NCBI GenBank assembly: GCA_963753845.1
Contig: CAVWEI010000001.1
Location: 496,001-560,000 of the forward strand
Source of the DNA: Thiosocius sp963753845
Lineage (GTDB): Bacteria; Pseudomonadota; Gammaproteobacteria; Chromatiales; Chromatiaceae
DNA: 64,000 bases
Direction of reading: 5' to 3'
Shown: piece by piece, positions 8,773 to 20,622 of the stretch
Layout of the letters: every line of letters starts with the position of its first letter
How positions within the stretch are numbered: position 1 is the first letter of the stretch
Made by a program: the position numbers and the translations under genes
The notes under the pieces: model-generated
What the model was told of the DNA's origin: nothing
What the model saw: the letters and a program-made list of their open reading frames with translations, nothing else
Database searches by the model: none

Positions 8773-8788
8773 TGGCACGTGTCTTGCT
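8773..8788 (+). promoter_or_regulatory. Sigma-54 (-24/-12) promoter of fleSR
   Basis: TGGCACGTGTCTTGCT has GG at 8774-8775 and GC at 8786-8787, the exact 12-bp offset of a sigma-54 promoter, and almost matches the consensus TGGCACG-N4-TTGC. It is 43 bp before fleS, behind an AT-rich stretch. FleQ, encoded just upstream, is the expected activator. Confidence 0.85.
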
Positions 8789-8830
8789 GAGTTCCTTCCC
8801 GGGATATTTTGGGAAACGGGATTCAGCCAC

Positions 8831-10020
<1,190 letters not shown>

Positions 10021-10024
<4 letters not shown>

Positions 10025-11376
10025 ATCCCTCGCGCATACTGGTAGTCGAAGACGACAGCGCACTGGCGCAGGCGCTTACCGACACCCTGGTCCTTTCCGG
10101 CTACGAGGTGGTGAATGCCACCGATGGCGAGCAGGCCCTGGCCAGACTGGACCGGGAACAGGTGGACATGGTGTTGACCGATGTGCAGATGCGGCCGATG
10201 GACGGGCGCGCGCTGTTACGCAATCTTCGTAGCCGGTTTCACGATCTCCCGGTCCTGATCATGACTGCATACGGGACCGTCGAACAGGCGGTGGAGGCGA
10301 TGAAGCTGGGCGCCGTGGATTATCTCGCCAAGCCGTTCGAGGTGGATGATCTGCTGGAGAAGGTGGAACGTTATCTGCCGCACAGGCATCTCGAAAGCGG
10401 GCAGATGATCGCCGAGGATCTGCGTACGCGCGAGTTGGTGGAGCTGGCCGGCCGGGTGGCGGCGAGCGATGCGACGGTGATGATCGGGGGTGAGTCCGGC
10501 ACCGGCAAGGAGGTGCTGGCACGCCATATCCATCGTCACTCGGCACGGGTCGACGGGCCCTTCATCGCCATCAATTGCGCCGCCATTCCCGACAATATGC
10601 TCGAGGCGGTGCTGTTCGGCTACGAAAAAGGCGCCTTCACCGGTGCGGTGCGCGCCAGTGCCGGCAAGTTCGAACAGGCCCAGGGCGGCACCCTGCTGCT
10701 CGACGAGATCTCCGAGATGAGCCTTCCGCTGCAGGCCAAACTGCTGCGGGTACTGCAGGAGCGCGAGGTCGAGCGGCTCGGTGGGCGGGACCTGATCCAG
10801 CTGGACGTGCGGGTCCTGGCGACATCGAACCGTCACCTGCGCGAAGAGGTCGCTGCCGGCCGTTTCCGCGAAGACCTTTTCTACCGTCTCAACGTATTCC
10901 CGCTCACCCTGCCGGCATTGCGCGATCGTCCGCGCGACATCCTTCCTCTGGCGCGCCACCTGATGGAACGGCACCTGCGAGGCGGCGAGATCTTGCCGCC
11001 TTTCGAGCCGGAGGCGGAGGCGCGCCTGCTGGCACACCGCTGGACAGGCAATGTGCGCGAACTCGACAACCTGATGCAGCGCGCCCTGATCCTCTGCAAC
11101 GGCGAGTGCATCTGTGCCGCCGATATCCACTTCGAGATCCTCGATGGCGAGTCCCCGGCGTTGGTGCCGGCTACCCCCGCCGGTGACGACGGCCCCGGCA
11201 AGAGCCGCCTCAACCACGATCTGCGCAATGTCGAGGAGCAACTGATCCTGGATGCCCTGCGCAACGGCAACGGCAGTCGCAAGCAGGCCGCCGAGATACT
11301 CGGAATCAGCCCGCGCACCCTGCGTTACAAGCTGCAGAAACTGCGCGAGGCCGGCATATCGCTGCCTCGTCACTGA
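10021..11376 (+). CDS. fleR: Flagellar response regulator FleR (NtrC family)
   Basis: 451 aa. Receiver domain 1-120 with phospho-acceptor D54 (VLTDVQM) and the conserved Lys in YLAKPFE; AAA+ domain with Walker A GESGTGKE (about 157-164) and GAFTGA (about 204-209); Fis-type HTH at the C terminus (RKQAAEILGISPRTLRYKL). Partner of FleS. Activates sigma-54 promoters of mid-class flagellar genes, probably including the fliE promoter just downstream. Confidence 0.94.
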
Positions 11377-11378
11377 GT

Positions 11379-11394
11379 TGGCGCGAAAACTGCA
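11379..11394 (+). promoter_or_regulatory. Sigma-54 (-24/-12) promoter of the fliE operon
   Basis: TTGGCGCGAAAACTGC contains GG at 11380-11381 and GC at 11392-11393, the right 12-bp offset. It lies immediately after the fleR stop and about 60 bp before the fliE ATG. fliE operons of Pseudomonas-type systems are sigma-54 dependent. Confidence 0.75.
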
Positions 11395-11454
11395 GCGTAC
11401 CTCCACACGCGGTTGGCGCGTCAGAAAACCGAACAGATCGACAGGAACAGCAAG

Positions 11455-11769
11455 ATGAGTACTCCGGAAATCAATCAGGTCCTTGCACAGATGCGGGTTG
11501 CGAAGGCCCAGGCGATGGGGGGTGGTGCGGTCAACGAGACCACCCAGAATGACTTCGGCGATCTGCTCAAACGCTCCATCGATGCGGTGAACGAAACACA
11601 GCAGGACGCCACGGCGCTGCGCACCTCGTTCGAGCAGGGGCAGGAGGGCCTGGATCTGGCCGACGTCATGATCGCGGTGCAGAAATCCAGTATCTCCTTC
11701 CAGGCCATGGTCGAGGTCAGGAACAAACTCGTCGACGCCTACAAAGACGTCATGAACATGCCGGTCTGA
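11455..11769 (+). CDS. fliE: Flagellar hook-basal body protein FliE
   Basis: 104-aa rod adaptor that joins the MS ring to the proximal rod and is itself exported by the flagellar type III system. The C-terminal half (KSSISFQAMVEVRNKLVDAYKDVMNMPV) is the conserved FliE signature. The start MSTPEINQVLAQMR at 11455 was preferred over an in-frame upstream ATG (11413), which would overlap the promoter region and add an unconserved stretch. First gene of fliEFGHIJ. Confidence 0.95.
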   Translation: MSTPEINQVLAQMRVAKAQAMGGGAVNETTQNDFGDLLKRSIDAVNETQQDATALRTSFEQGQEGLDLADVMIAVQKSSISFQAMVEVRNKLVDAYKDVMNMPV

Positions 11770-11815
11770 TCTTCTCCGGACAGCGTGCAACTTCAACAAC
11801 TGACGGATTCAAGCA

Positions 11816-13498
11816 ATGGCCGAAGCAGGTAATACGAACAGGCTCCCCAGCACTGACCTGAGTGGCGGCGTAAGCGCCATCGCCGACAATCCCTGGTTGC
11901 GTCAGCTTGCGGTCATGGTCGGGATCGCGGCCAGCGTGGCGCTGGGTGTGGCGGTGGTCCTGTGGTCGCAGGCACCGAACTTCGCGCCCCTGTACGGCAA
12001 CCTTGCAGAAAAAGACGCCAGCCAGGTGATGGATGCCCTGCAGACGGCCGGTGTCGAGTTCCGGGTGGATGAGGCCAGCGGCATGGTCATGGTCCCGTCT
12101 GCCAAGCTCAAGGAGATCCGGATGACGCTGGCGGGGCAGGGCCTGCCCAACAGCGTCGGCATGGGCTTCGAGTTGTTGCAGCAGGATACCGGTTTCGGTA
12201 GCAGTCAGATGATCGAGAAGGCCCGTTATCAGCAGGCGATGCAGGGCGAGCTGGCACGTACGATCGCCACCATCGGGGCGGTGCAGAGTGCGAGGGTGCA
12301 TCTGGCCGTTCCCAAGCAATCCGTTTTCGTGCGCAAGCGCCAGCCGCCGAGTGCCTCGGTTGCGCTGCGCCTGCACAGCGGGCGAGCGCTGGAAGATGAG
12401 CAGGTCGAGGCGATCGTGCACATGGTGGCCTCGAGCGTCCCGGAACTGGAGCCGGGCCGGGTGACGGTCGTGGACCATAAGGGCCGCCTGCTCAGTGGCG
12501 ATCCGCAGAGCCGCGAAATGAAGCTGTCCGCCACCCAGTTCGAGCACACCCGGCGGCTCGAGGAACACTACCGTGAGAGGGTGGAGGGCCTCCTGGTGCC
12601 GATCGTGGGACGTGACAAGGTGCGGGCGCAGGTCACTGCGGACATCGATTTCACCGTGACCGAGCAGACCCAGGAGCGGTACAACCCCGATCAGCCCGCA
12701 TTGCGCAGTGAGCAGGTCAATGAGGAGCAGGTCGGTGGCGCGGGTGCCGGTGGCGTTCCCGGCGCCCTGTCCAATCAGCCGCCGGCTGCCGGAAGGGCGC
12801 CGCAGGAAGCGCGCGGTCAGGCCGGTGTGCAGGGTGGGGCTGAAGCGACCAACTCCAGTCGTCACGCGACCCGCAACTACGAGTTGGATCGCGTGGTCAG
12901 TCATACCCGGATGGCCCCGGTGTCGCTGCGGCGCCTGTCGGTGGCGGTGGTGGTCGACGACGTCACAATCGTGGGCCCGGAGGGCGAGGTCAGTGTGCGC
13001 GAGCGCACGCCGGAGGAGATCGAGCGTCTGACCGAACTGGTGCGCGAGGCGATCGGCTTCGATGCGCGGCGCGGCGACAGTGTGCGGGTAATGAACAACT
13101 CCTTCCTGAGTCCCGAACCCATTGCGGATCTGCCGGAGGTCCCGTTGTGGGAGCAGGGCTGGTTCATGGATATCGTCAAGCAGGCTGGTGGTCTGGCGCT
13201 GGTGCTGGTCCTGATCTTCGTCGTCCTGAAGCCGACCATGAAGCGCCTGACCGCGAGCCACGCGGAACTCGCGGGCGAGGCCGCAGGGGCCCGTATCGAG
13301 GGTCCGCTGGTCGAGGGTCCTGAAGCCGGAGGGGAAGGCAAGGAGAGTCTGATGCTCGGCAGCGACGGCGAGCCCATCAGTCTGCCGGGTGGCGGCAAGT
13401 ACGAAAATATCATGGATGCCGCGCGCCAGCTGGTGGATGACGACCCGAAGCGCGTGGCCCAGCTGGTCAAGACCTGGGTGAACGAGGAAGCGGCCTGA
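11816..13498 (+). CDS. fliF: Flagellar MS-ring protein FliF
   Basis: 560 aa. Forms the membrane ring of the basal body. N-terminal TM (about 28-48), ring-building motifs with NFAPLYGNL and KQSVFVRKRQPPSASVALRL, a low-complexity Gly/Ala/Pro-rich loop (about 305-345), a second TM (about 455-472, GGLALVLVLIFVVL) and a cytoplasmic FliG-binding tail ending in AQLVKTWVNEEAA. All expected elements and the normal length are present. Confidence 0.96.
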   Translation: MAEAGNTNRLPSTDLSGGVSAIADNPWLRQLAVMVGIAASVALGVAVVLWSQAPNFAPLYGNLAEKDASQVMDALQTAGVEFRVDEASGMVMVPSAKLKEIRMTLAGQGLPNSVGMGFELLQQDTGFGSSQMIEKARYQQAMQGELARTIATIGAVQSARVHLAVPKQSVFVRKRQPPSASVALRLHSGRALEDEQVEAIVHMVASSVPELEPGRVTVVDHKGRLLSGDPQSREMKLSATQFEHTRRLEEHYRERVEGLLVPIVGRDKVRAQVTADIDFTVTEQTQERYNPDQPALRSEQVNEEQVGGAGAGGVPGALSNQPPAAGRAPQEARGQAGVQGGAEATNSSRHATRNYELDRVVSHTRMAPVSLRRLSVAVVVDDVTIVGPEGEVSVRERTPEEIERLTELVREAIGFDARRGDSVRVMNNSFLSPEPIADLPEVPLWEQGWFMDIVKQAGGLALVLVLIFVVLKPTMKRLTASHAELAGEAAGARIEGPLVEGPEAGGEGKESLMLGSDGEPISLPGGGKYENIMDAARQLVDDDPKRVAQLVKTWVNEEAA

Positions 13499-13499
13499 G

Positions 13500-14517
13500 A
13501 TGGAGCAAAGCGACTCACAGGCGGTAAAGAAACTCAGCGGACTCGAGCGCTCTGCGCTGTTGATGCTGGGGCTGGGTGAGCAGCACGCGGCGGAGATACT
13601 GCGTCACATGGGACCGAAAGAGGTGCAGGAGATCGGGCTGGCGATGGCCGGCCTGACGCATGTCACCAATTCGCAGATGGAACTGGTGATGCAGAAGTTC
13701 GTCGGCACGATCGGTGAGCAGACCTCGCTGGGTATGGGATCGGACCAGTACATCCGCAACATGCTGAACTCGGCACTGGGTGCGGACAAGGCCGGCGGCA
13801 TCATCGACCGGATCCTGCTTGGCAAAAACAGCAAGGGGCTGGAGCAGCTCAAATGGATGGACGCGCGCGCGATAGCCGAGCTGATCCGCCTGGAGCATCC
13901 GCAGATTATCGCTATAGTCCTGTCTTTCCTCGATCCCGACCAGGCCGCCGGGAGTGTTGTGCGAGTTTCCTGAGCGGGTGCGTACCGACGTCATCATGCG
14001 GGTGGCCGCACTGGAAGGTATTCAGCCTGCTGCCTTGCAGGAACTCGACGAGATCCTTGAAAAACAGTTCTCCGGTGGCAACAACGTCAAGTCGTCCGCG
14101 CTGGGCGGTGTCAAGAAGGCGGCGGACATCCTCAACTTCGTCGACGGCGCGATAGAGAGCAAGGTGATCGAGCAGATCGGCGAGGCCGACGAGGAGCTTT
14201 CGCAGCAGATTCAGGACAATATGTTCGTGTTCGAGAATCTGATCGATGTCGACGACCGCGGCATGCAGACACTGTTGCGCGAGGTGTCCACTGATCAGTT
14301 GCTGTTGGCATTGCGCGGTGCTCCGGAGCTGCTGCGCAACAAGATCTTCAAGAACATGTCCTCACGCGCCGCCGAGATGCTCAAGGACGACCTGGAGGCG
14401 GCGCCGCCGGCCAAGCTCAGTGACGTCGAGGCGGCACAGAAGGAGATTCTCACGGTTGCACGGCGACTCTCCGATGCCGGCGAGATCAACCTCGGTGGCA
14501 GCGGTGAGTTTGTATAG
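13500..14517 (+). pseudogene. fliG: Flagellar motor switch protein FliG, interrupted by a one-base frameshift
   Basis: The first reading frame (13500-13973) gives the FliG N-terminal and middle domains, up to SFLDPDQAAG, and then runs into VVRVS and a stop. The next frame (open before 13954, to 14517) continues with CEFPERVRTDVIMRVAALEGIQPAALQELDEIL and the charged C-terminal motor domain. Removing one base near 13951 (the A in GGGAGTG) restores AAGVLCEFPERV and a 338-aa protein, the usual FliG length. FliG is essential for rotor assembly and torque, so if the base is real, motility should be lost. The rest of both halves shows no decay, so a sequencing or assembly error is a serious alternative. 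Confidence 0.88.
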
Positions 14518-14528
14518 GCTGCCCCTGC

Positions 14529-15224
14529 ATGAATGAACGCAGACATGGCGCTACCCAGGTCATCCGGGCCCAGACCTCGGAGGTCACACAGTGGCAGCCG
14601 CCGCATGTTCACAGAAAGGGTGAAACCCCGGTGGACGAGGCGCATGGCCTGCTGACGGCCGCGCAGCTCGACGCCATCCAGAAGGCGGCACACGACGAGG
14701 GGTTCGAGCAGGGGCGAAAAGAGGGCCAGGCCTACGGTCATCGCGAGGGGCTGGAAGAAGGGCGGGCCGCTACCCGGGTCAAGATCGAACGCCTGGATCA
14801 GATTCTCAATACGCTCGAAAAGCCGTTCGAGCACCTCGATCAGCAGGTCGAGAACGAGATCGTCACCCTGGTGATAAGCATGGTGCGCCAGCTGATCAGG
14901 CGCGAGGTCAAACTGGACCCGGGTCAGATCGTGGGCGTGGTGCGCGAGGCACTGGGCATACTTCCGATCAATGCACGCGGTATCCGGGTGGTGCTGCACC
15001 CGGAGGATGCGGAGCTGGTGCGCAACGCCTACAGCCTGGGCGATCACGATCAACAGTGGCAGATTGTCGAGGACCCCGTGATCCAGCGCGGAGGCTGTCG
15101 CATACATACAGACACCTCGCAGATCGACGCCACCCTGGACTCACGACTCAACAGCCTGATTGCGCCACTGCTCGCCGCTGAACGCCAACGCGATGCAGAA
15201 GAGCAGGGGGGCGGCGATGCCTGA
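14529..15224 (+). CDS. fliH: Flagellar assembly protein FliH
   Basis: 231-aa regulator of the FliI ATPase. It has a variable N terminus, the Gly-rich coiled-coil GxxxG-type stretch (GFEQGRKEGQAYGHREGLEEG, about residues 60-80) typical of FliH, and a C-terminal FliI-binding domain (VLHPEDAELVRN, DPVIQRGGCRI). It keeps FliI inactive until docking at the export gate. FliH is evolutionarily related to the peripheral-stalk subunits of F/V-ATPases. Overlaps the fliI start. Confidence 0.93.
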   Translation: MNERRHGATQVIRAQTSEVTQWQPPHVHRKGETPVDEAHGLLTAAQLDAIQKAAHDEGFEQGRKEGQAYGHREGLEEGRAATRVKIERLDQILNTLEKPFEHLDQQVENEIVTLVISMVRQLIRREVKLDPGQIVGVVREALGILPINARGIRVVLHPEDAELVRNAYSLGDHDQQWQIVEDPVIQRGGCRIHTDTSQIDATLDSRLNSLIAPLLAAERQRDAEEQGGGDA

Positions 15225-16593
15225 ACTGGACCGCAGCCCGATCTGGGCCTCGCGTATCCGTCGTCTGGGCGAGCGTATTGGTGCGAGCCGTGGCTTGGTG
15301 GTGGAGGGCAAGCTGACCCGCATGGTTGGCCTGACACTCGAGGCCGTGGGCTGTCGTGCCGCGATCGGGGGTTGTTGTGACGTCATCAATGCCACCGGCA
15401 ACCGCGTGGAGGCGGAGGTGGTCGGTTTCGCGGGCGAGAGCCTGTATCTGATGCCGACCGGTGAGATACGAGGACTGGAACCCGACGCACGGGTGGTGCC
15501 CGCCGGCCGTATCAGCGAGGCTGCCGTCGGTGACGAACTGCTTGGGCGGATCATTGATGGCAGCGGCAATCCGCTCGATGGAAAAGGCATCCTGCATACT
15601 TCCAAGCGTCGCGCTCTGAACGGTGGCTATATCAATCCCCTGGCGCGTGCGCCCATACGTGAGCCCCTGGACGTGGGTATAAGGGCGATCAACGCCCTCA
15701 TCAGCGTGGGACGTGGACAGCGCCTGGGTCTGTTCGCAGGCTCCGGCGTGGGCAAATCGGTACTGCTGGGGATGATGACCCGTTACACCGATGCGGACGT
15801 GGTGGTGGTGGGCCTGATCGGCGAGCGTGGTCGCGAAGTGAAGGAATTCGTAGACAACATCCTCGGTGAAGAGGGGCTGGCCCGCGCGGTCGTGGTCGCC
15901 GTACCCGCCGACCAGCCGCCCTTGCGGCGTATGCACGGTGCCATGCTGGCGACCGCCATTGCCGAGGACTTCCGCGACCAGGGCAAGCATGTGCTGCTGC
16001 TCATGGACTCGCTCACCCGTTTTGCGCAGGCCCAACGCGAGATCGGTCTGGCGATCAACGAGCCGCCGGCCACCAAGGGTTATCCGCCCTCGGTGTTTGC
16101 GAAGCTTCCGCAGCTGGTCGAAAGGGCAGGGAACGGGGATCGCGGGGGCGGTTCCATCACCGCCTTCTATACGGTGCTGGCGGAAGGCGACGATCAGAAC
16201 GACCCCATCGCCGATGCGGCGCGCGCCATCCTCGATGGGCATATCGTGCTGTCACGACGCCTGGCCGAGTCGGGCCAGTACCCGGCAATCGATATCGAGG
16301 CCTCGGTGAGCCGGGCGATGAATGAGATTACCGGCGAGGGACATCGGCAGGCGGCACGTGAATTCAAACAGCTCTACAGCCTCTATCAGCAGAACAGGGA
16401 TCTGATCTCGGTCGGTGCCTACGAACCGGGGTCGAATGATCAGATCGATCTGGCCATCGGTGCCATGCCCTCCTTGCAGGAGTTTCTGCACCAGGACATG
16501 CATACACGTCTCGACCTCAAGGACAGTCTGGATGACCTGCTGACGCTTTTTCCACAGGAGGCGCTTCCGGCCAGCATGGCGGAGGCGGGGTAA
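15217..16593 (+). CDS. fliI: Flagellum-specific ATPase FliI
   Basis: 458-aa hexameric ATPase of the flagellar export apparatus, homologous to the F1 beta subunit. Walker A GSGVGKS (about 175-181), Walker B LLLMDSLTRFAQA and the FliI signature GYPPSVFAKLPQLVERAG are intact. The start MPELDRSPIWASRI at 15217 is preceded by a GGGGGG-rich ribosome-binding site and overlaps the end of fliH by 8 bp; an upstream ATG (15160) would add 19 unconserved residues. Confidence 0.96.
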   Translation: MPELDRSPIWASRIRRLGERIGASRGLVVEGKLTRMVGLTLEAVGCRAAIGGCCDVINATGNRVEAEVVGFAGESLYLMPTGEIRGLEPDARVVPAGRISEAAVGDELLGRIIDGSGNPLDGKGILHTSKRRALNGGYINPLARAPIREPLDVGIRAINALISVGRGQRLGLFAGSGVGKSVLLGMMTRYTDADVVVVGLIGERGREVKEFVDNILGEEGLARAVVVAVPADQPPLRRMHGAMLATAIAEDFRDQGKHVLLLMDSLTRFAQAQREIGLAINEPPATKGYPPSVFAKLPQLVERAGNGDRGGGSITAFYTVLAEGDDQNDPIADAARAILDGHIVLSRRLAESGQYPAIDIEASVSRAMNEITGEGHRQAAREFKQLYSLYQQNRDLISVGAYEPGSNDQIDLAIGAMPSLQEFLHQDMHTRLDLKDSLDDLLTLFPQEALPASMAEAG

Positions 16594-16599
16594 GGGTCC

Positions 16600-17031
16600 A
16601 TGGTGCCACCATCTGAAAGGTTTCGGCCCATCCAGAAGATCGTCTCGCAAAAGGAACGCAAGGCGGCGGCGGCACTGGGCGAGTCGCTGAAGCGGCGTGA
16701 GGCCGCCCGGGTACGTCTCGACGAACTGCGCAGTTACCTGACGGACTATCTGGACAGGTTTTCCGGCGCTGCGCGCACCGGTCTCTCGAGTCGTCAGATC
16801 CTCGAGTACCAGGTATTCATCGGCAAGCTCGAGACCGCGATTGCGCAACAGGAAGAGATCGTCGCGCAATCCCAGCAGGCCTGCGATTCGAACAAGGCAC
16901 GATGGCGCGGCCGCTATACCAGATCCAAGGCGATGGACAACGCGGTAGGCCTGATGCACAAGGAGGAACGCAAGGATCAGGAGCGCAAGGAGCAGTCCGA
17001 GGCAGACGATCGCGCGCAACGCAAACGCTGA
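16600..17031 (+). CDS. fliJ: Flagellar export protein FliJ
   Basis: 143-aa coiled-coil protein, rich in Arg/Lys/Glu/Gln throughout, with the FliJ-type start (PSERFRPIQKIVSQKERKAAAALGES) and a highly charged C-terminal tail. FliJ sits in the centre of the FliI ring and couples ATP hydrolysis to export, like the gamma subunit of F1. It follows fliI by six bases and ends the block; its stop is 9 bp from the end of the convergent GGDEF-EAL gene. Confidence 0.9.
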   Translation: MVPPSERFRPIQKIVSQKERKAAAALGESLKRREAARVRLDELRSYLTDYLDRFSGAARTGLSSRQILEYQVFIGKLETAIAQQEEIVAQSQQACDSNKARWRGRYTRSKAMDNAVGLMHKEERKDQERKEQSEADDRAQRKR

Positions 17032-17040
17032 TCCTGCCGG

Positions 17041-20000
17041 TCAGCCGGACCGTGTTCCTGCCGTTTCCTCCTGCAGGAGGCGGCCCATATCGTCCTCAGA
17101 GAGTGGCCGCTGAAACAGGTAGCCCTGCCCGTAGCAACAACCCTCGTCGAGCAGGAACCGTCGTTGGACCTCGGTTTCCACGCCCTCGCCGACGAGCTCG
17201 AGATTCAGGCTGTTGGCCAGCGCAATCACTGCACGGGTGATTGCCATATCGTTGGGATCGTCCGGGATGTCGCGGATGAACGATCTGTCTATCTTGAGGC
17301 GGTGGATGGGCAGAGACTTCAGATACGCGAGTGATGAGTAGCCGGTTCCGAAATCATCCACCGCGAGCGCAAGGCCAAGGCTGCGCAGTTCGTTCAGGCT
17401 CATGATGGCCTGCTGCGATTCGCCCATGATGAAGCTTTCTGTCACCTCGAGCTCGAGCTTGTACGCGGGCAGCCCGGTCTTTTCCAGCACGCGACGAACC
17501 ACCGCCGCAAGGTCGCCACGGCGCACCTGGACGCCCGATATGTTTACCGCCAGGGTGCCCTTGAGTATGCCCATGTCGAGCCAGGCCCTGGCCTGTCGGC
17601 AGGCTTCCTCGAGTATCCACTCGCCGAGCGGAAGAATCAGGCCGTTGTCCTCCGCGATCGGAATAAACTGATCGGGCGGAACCTGTCCGAGTTCTGCATT
17701 GTGCCATCGCACGAGGGCTTCCATGCCCACGAGTTGACCGTTTTCGAGTTCGATCTGCGGCTGGTAACAAAGGCTGAATTCCCCCTTCGGGATCGCCTGG
17801 CGCAGGGCGCTGTCCATCCGCATGCGCTCGAAGGCCAGCTTCGTCAGTTCCTCGGTATAGAACTGGTATGTGTTGCGTCCCATGGCCTTGGCGCGGTACA
17901 TGGCGGCATCGGCGTTGCGCATCAGTGTTTCGGCATCTTCCCCGTGATCGGGCGAGATGCTGACACCAAGGCTGGGTGTGACCCGGACGGTCGACTCGCC
18001 CAGGTGAAATTCCCGGTTGAAGGCCTCGATGATCTTCTCGATCACGCTTGCCAGCATGCCCCTGTCGCCGACCTCTTCGATCAGGATCGTGAACTCGTCA
18101 CCGCCGATTCTTGCCACCGTGTCGTCATTTCTGACCAACGATGTCAGCAGTTGTGCGACATCGATCAGCAGCCGGTCACCATAGCTATGGCCGAGACTGT
18201 CGTTTACGTGCTTGAAGTGATCGAGATCGACAAAGATGACAGCGACGCGACCATCACGCCTTGAAGCACGATCCAGAGAGTGCCGCAGACGCTCGTTGAA
18301 CATTATCCGGTTGGGCAGGTCGGTGAGCGCATCGTGATGCGCGAGGTGAGCCAGTTGCCGCTGCGAGTCCTTGATCTGGCTGATGTCCGTGTAGATCGCA
18401 ACATAGCTGATCCGCTCGCCCGATTCGTTGCGCACAGTGCTGATCGCAGCGAGCGCAGGTATGATGGCCCCATCCTTCCTGCGGTTGATGATCTCGCCGC
18501 GCCATTCCCCGTCCTCGGTCACCGATCGCCACATGTTCTTGTAGAAGGCGCGGTTGTGGACATTCGATTTCCAAAGGCTGGGCGTGCGGCCGATCAACTC
18601 TTCGCGCGTGTACCCCAACAGCTCGCTGAAGGCGTTGTTGATATCGAGGACGACCCCTTGTGCGTCGGTGATCAGGATGGCCTCTGCGGTGCAGTCGAAC
18701 ACGGTAGCGGACTGGCGCAGCTTGCGTTCGGACTCGCGGCGGGCCGATATGTCGTGGACCAATGCGATGTAGAACGCCTGCTCTTCGTACGCAAGATGGT
18801 TGGCATAGACCTCGGCCGGAAAGCTGGAACCGTCGCCACGCCGGTAGACCGTCTCGTAGTGCAGGCTGCCGCTTTGCCGGGTGATCTGCCAGTGCGTCTG
18901 CCAGTCGACCTGATCGAACGAGTCCGTGATATCGGTGAGCCGGGTGTTGAGTGCCTGCGCCTGGCTCAGCTTCAGGAGTTCGCACGCGGTGTCGTTGATG
19001 TACAGCAAGCGGCCCTCGGCATCCGCCCAGTAGACGCCGACGTTAGCCCGGTCGACGGTGGTCTGGGTCAATGCCAGGCGTCGCTCGACCTGCTTCCGCT
19101 CACTGATATCGGTGGCGATGCCACAGACGCCGTCGACCCCACCCTTGCTGTCGAGCAGCGGGAACTTGGTGGACAGGTAGTCGTGCATGCCATCTGCATG
19201 CGGCGCCTTTTCGTCCAGCGCCAGCGATCTTCCGGTGGCAAGGACCTCGAGGTCGGTGTCGTGAGTTGATTTCGCGATGTCCTCCGGGAAGAGTTCATAG
19301 ATCGAACCTGCCGATGATCTGCTCGCGGGGGCGATCAACCAGGCGTTCGTAGCTGCTGTTGACCAGCAGGTATCTGCCGGTTCGATCCTTTATGTAAATT
19401 ACCGCCGGTGCATTGTCGATCACCGCCTGGAGCTTTGCCTCATTGGCCTGAACGGCATCCAGCAGTTCCTCATTGCGTTTCAGCAACAGCTGCAGGCTGC
19501 GGGTCTCGGTCGAGATCTTTCTCACCAGCGGCTGGACCACCCGACCTGTCAGCGCGATGCCGAGTAGCGTCAGCACCAGCACGCTGAGTGCGACATATGC
19601 GGCCTGCATCCGCGCTGGTGCAAAGAACTCCGAAGGATCGGCATAGAAGATGAACACCCAGTCGGATTCTCCGATCGCCCGGTGCATCAGAATCAGATCG
19701 TTCGGTCCGGATATGTCCGGTGCATGCAGGCCTTCGTCGACGCCCAGCCGCATCTGTTCGGCGAACTCGTTCCTGAGGCCCTCGTCGCTGAGTGACAGTT
19801 CGGTGTGCCCGAAATCGTAAAAGTGGACGACGCGGTCCCCGAGCAGGCTTGCCGCCTGGACCGAGCCCGCGGCATCGATGCGGTCGAAGAACCCCTGCAC
19901 GATGGCCTGCAGGCGGTGGTCCCGAAACATCACGAGGTCTATGCCGACCAGCTGCGAGGAATGGTTGAGGATCGGGGCAGATACGACAATCATACCGTCG

Positions 20001-20491
20001 CTGGGTATGCCGATGACGATATTGGACCTCGAAATTTGCTCTGGCCAGAGGCCGCTGGGAATCGGGGCACCGACCTCGATCACTGGCTGCATCTGCGGTG
20101 ACAAGCGCGTAATGCCGAGCAGATCGCTGATCGAAAGCATCGCGTCGGAGAGCTTCGGGACAGTGAATTCGATCAGCTGCTGTCTGCTGATCTCGCTGCT
20201 ATTGTAGCGCTCGAATTCCTGGCGGATCCGTGTTCGGCTGGTGACCTGGCTGGCGATGTTGCTCAGGCGCCCGAGCTCCGCGTCCATGGCGGAGGTCTGC
20301 AGCTGAATGGCGAAAAACAGCTGATCGTTCAGCTTGTCGGCCTGGTACCGGTAGGAGAGGACCGTTGCCAGGCCACCGATTACGAAACTGGTCAGCAGGA
20401 TCCCAATAAGCGCCATCAGGCGCACGCGTCTTTCAAATTGGTCCGATCCATCCATGGTGGTTGGCCGATTCTGTTGTGTGCTGCGCGACAT
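17041..20491 (-). pseudogene. Membrane-bound PAS-PAS-PAS-GGDEF-EAL protein, interrupted by a one-base frameshift
   Basis: The N-terminal frame (20491 to 19295) encodes a TM (about 28-50), a periplasmic Cache-like sensor region (about 50-280), a second TM (about 298-320) and the start of PAS1, ending EQIIGRFDL-stop. The other frame (to 17041) resumes with YELFPEDIAK and completes PAS1, followed by PAS2, PAS3, GGDEF (ARIGGDEF with an upstream RNDD I-site) and EAL (GMEALVRWH, DDFGTGYSSL). Dropping the base at 19300 gives GRFDYELFPED, the usual PAS sequence, and a protein of about 1149 aa. Both catalytic domains look intact, so it should make and/or degrade cyclic-di-GMP. The downstream half could still be translated alone as a soluble protein. 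A sequencing error is possible. Confidence 0.85.
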
Positions 20492-20622
20492 CAGTCAGGG
20501 CGTCGCCACTGCCGACCCGTGGCAGATGCCTGCGTAAACCTGGATGTGGGAAAAGCGGGTGCGGGCCCTTGTCATCTTCGCCCCTTGTTCGTGTCCGGGG
20601 CTGCGGGATGCGAATAAATGCC

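Noticed and set aside
10216..11799. 527-codon antisense frame over fleR and fliE
   Set aside because: Composition is that of a codon-shadow; the sense genes have full family motifs.
13940..13960. Programmed frameshift in fliG
   Set aside because: No heptameric slippery run or downstream pseudoknot is evident at GGGAGTG; a mutation or sequencing error is simpler.
13954..14517. Second fliG half as an independent gene
   Set aside because: Its ATG lies out of context with no ribosome-binding site and its first residues complete a FliG domain that starts in the previous frame.
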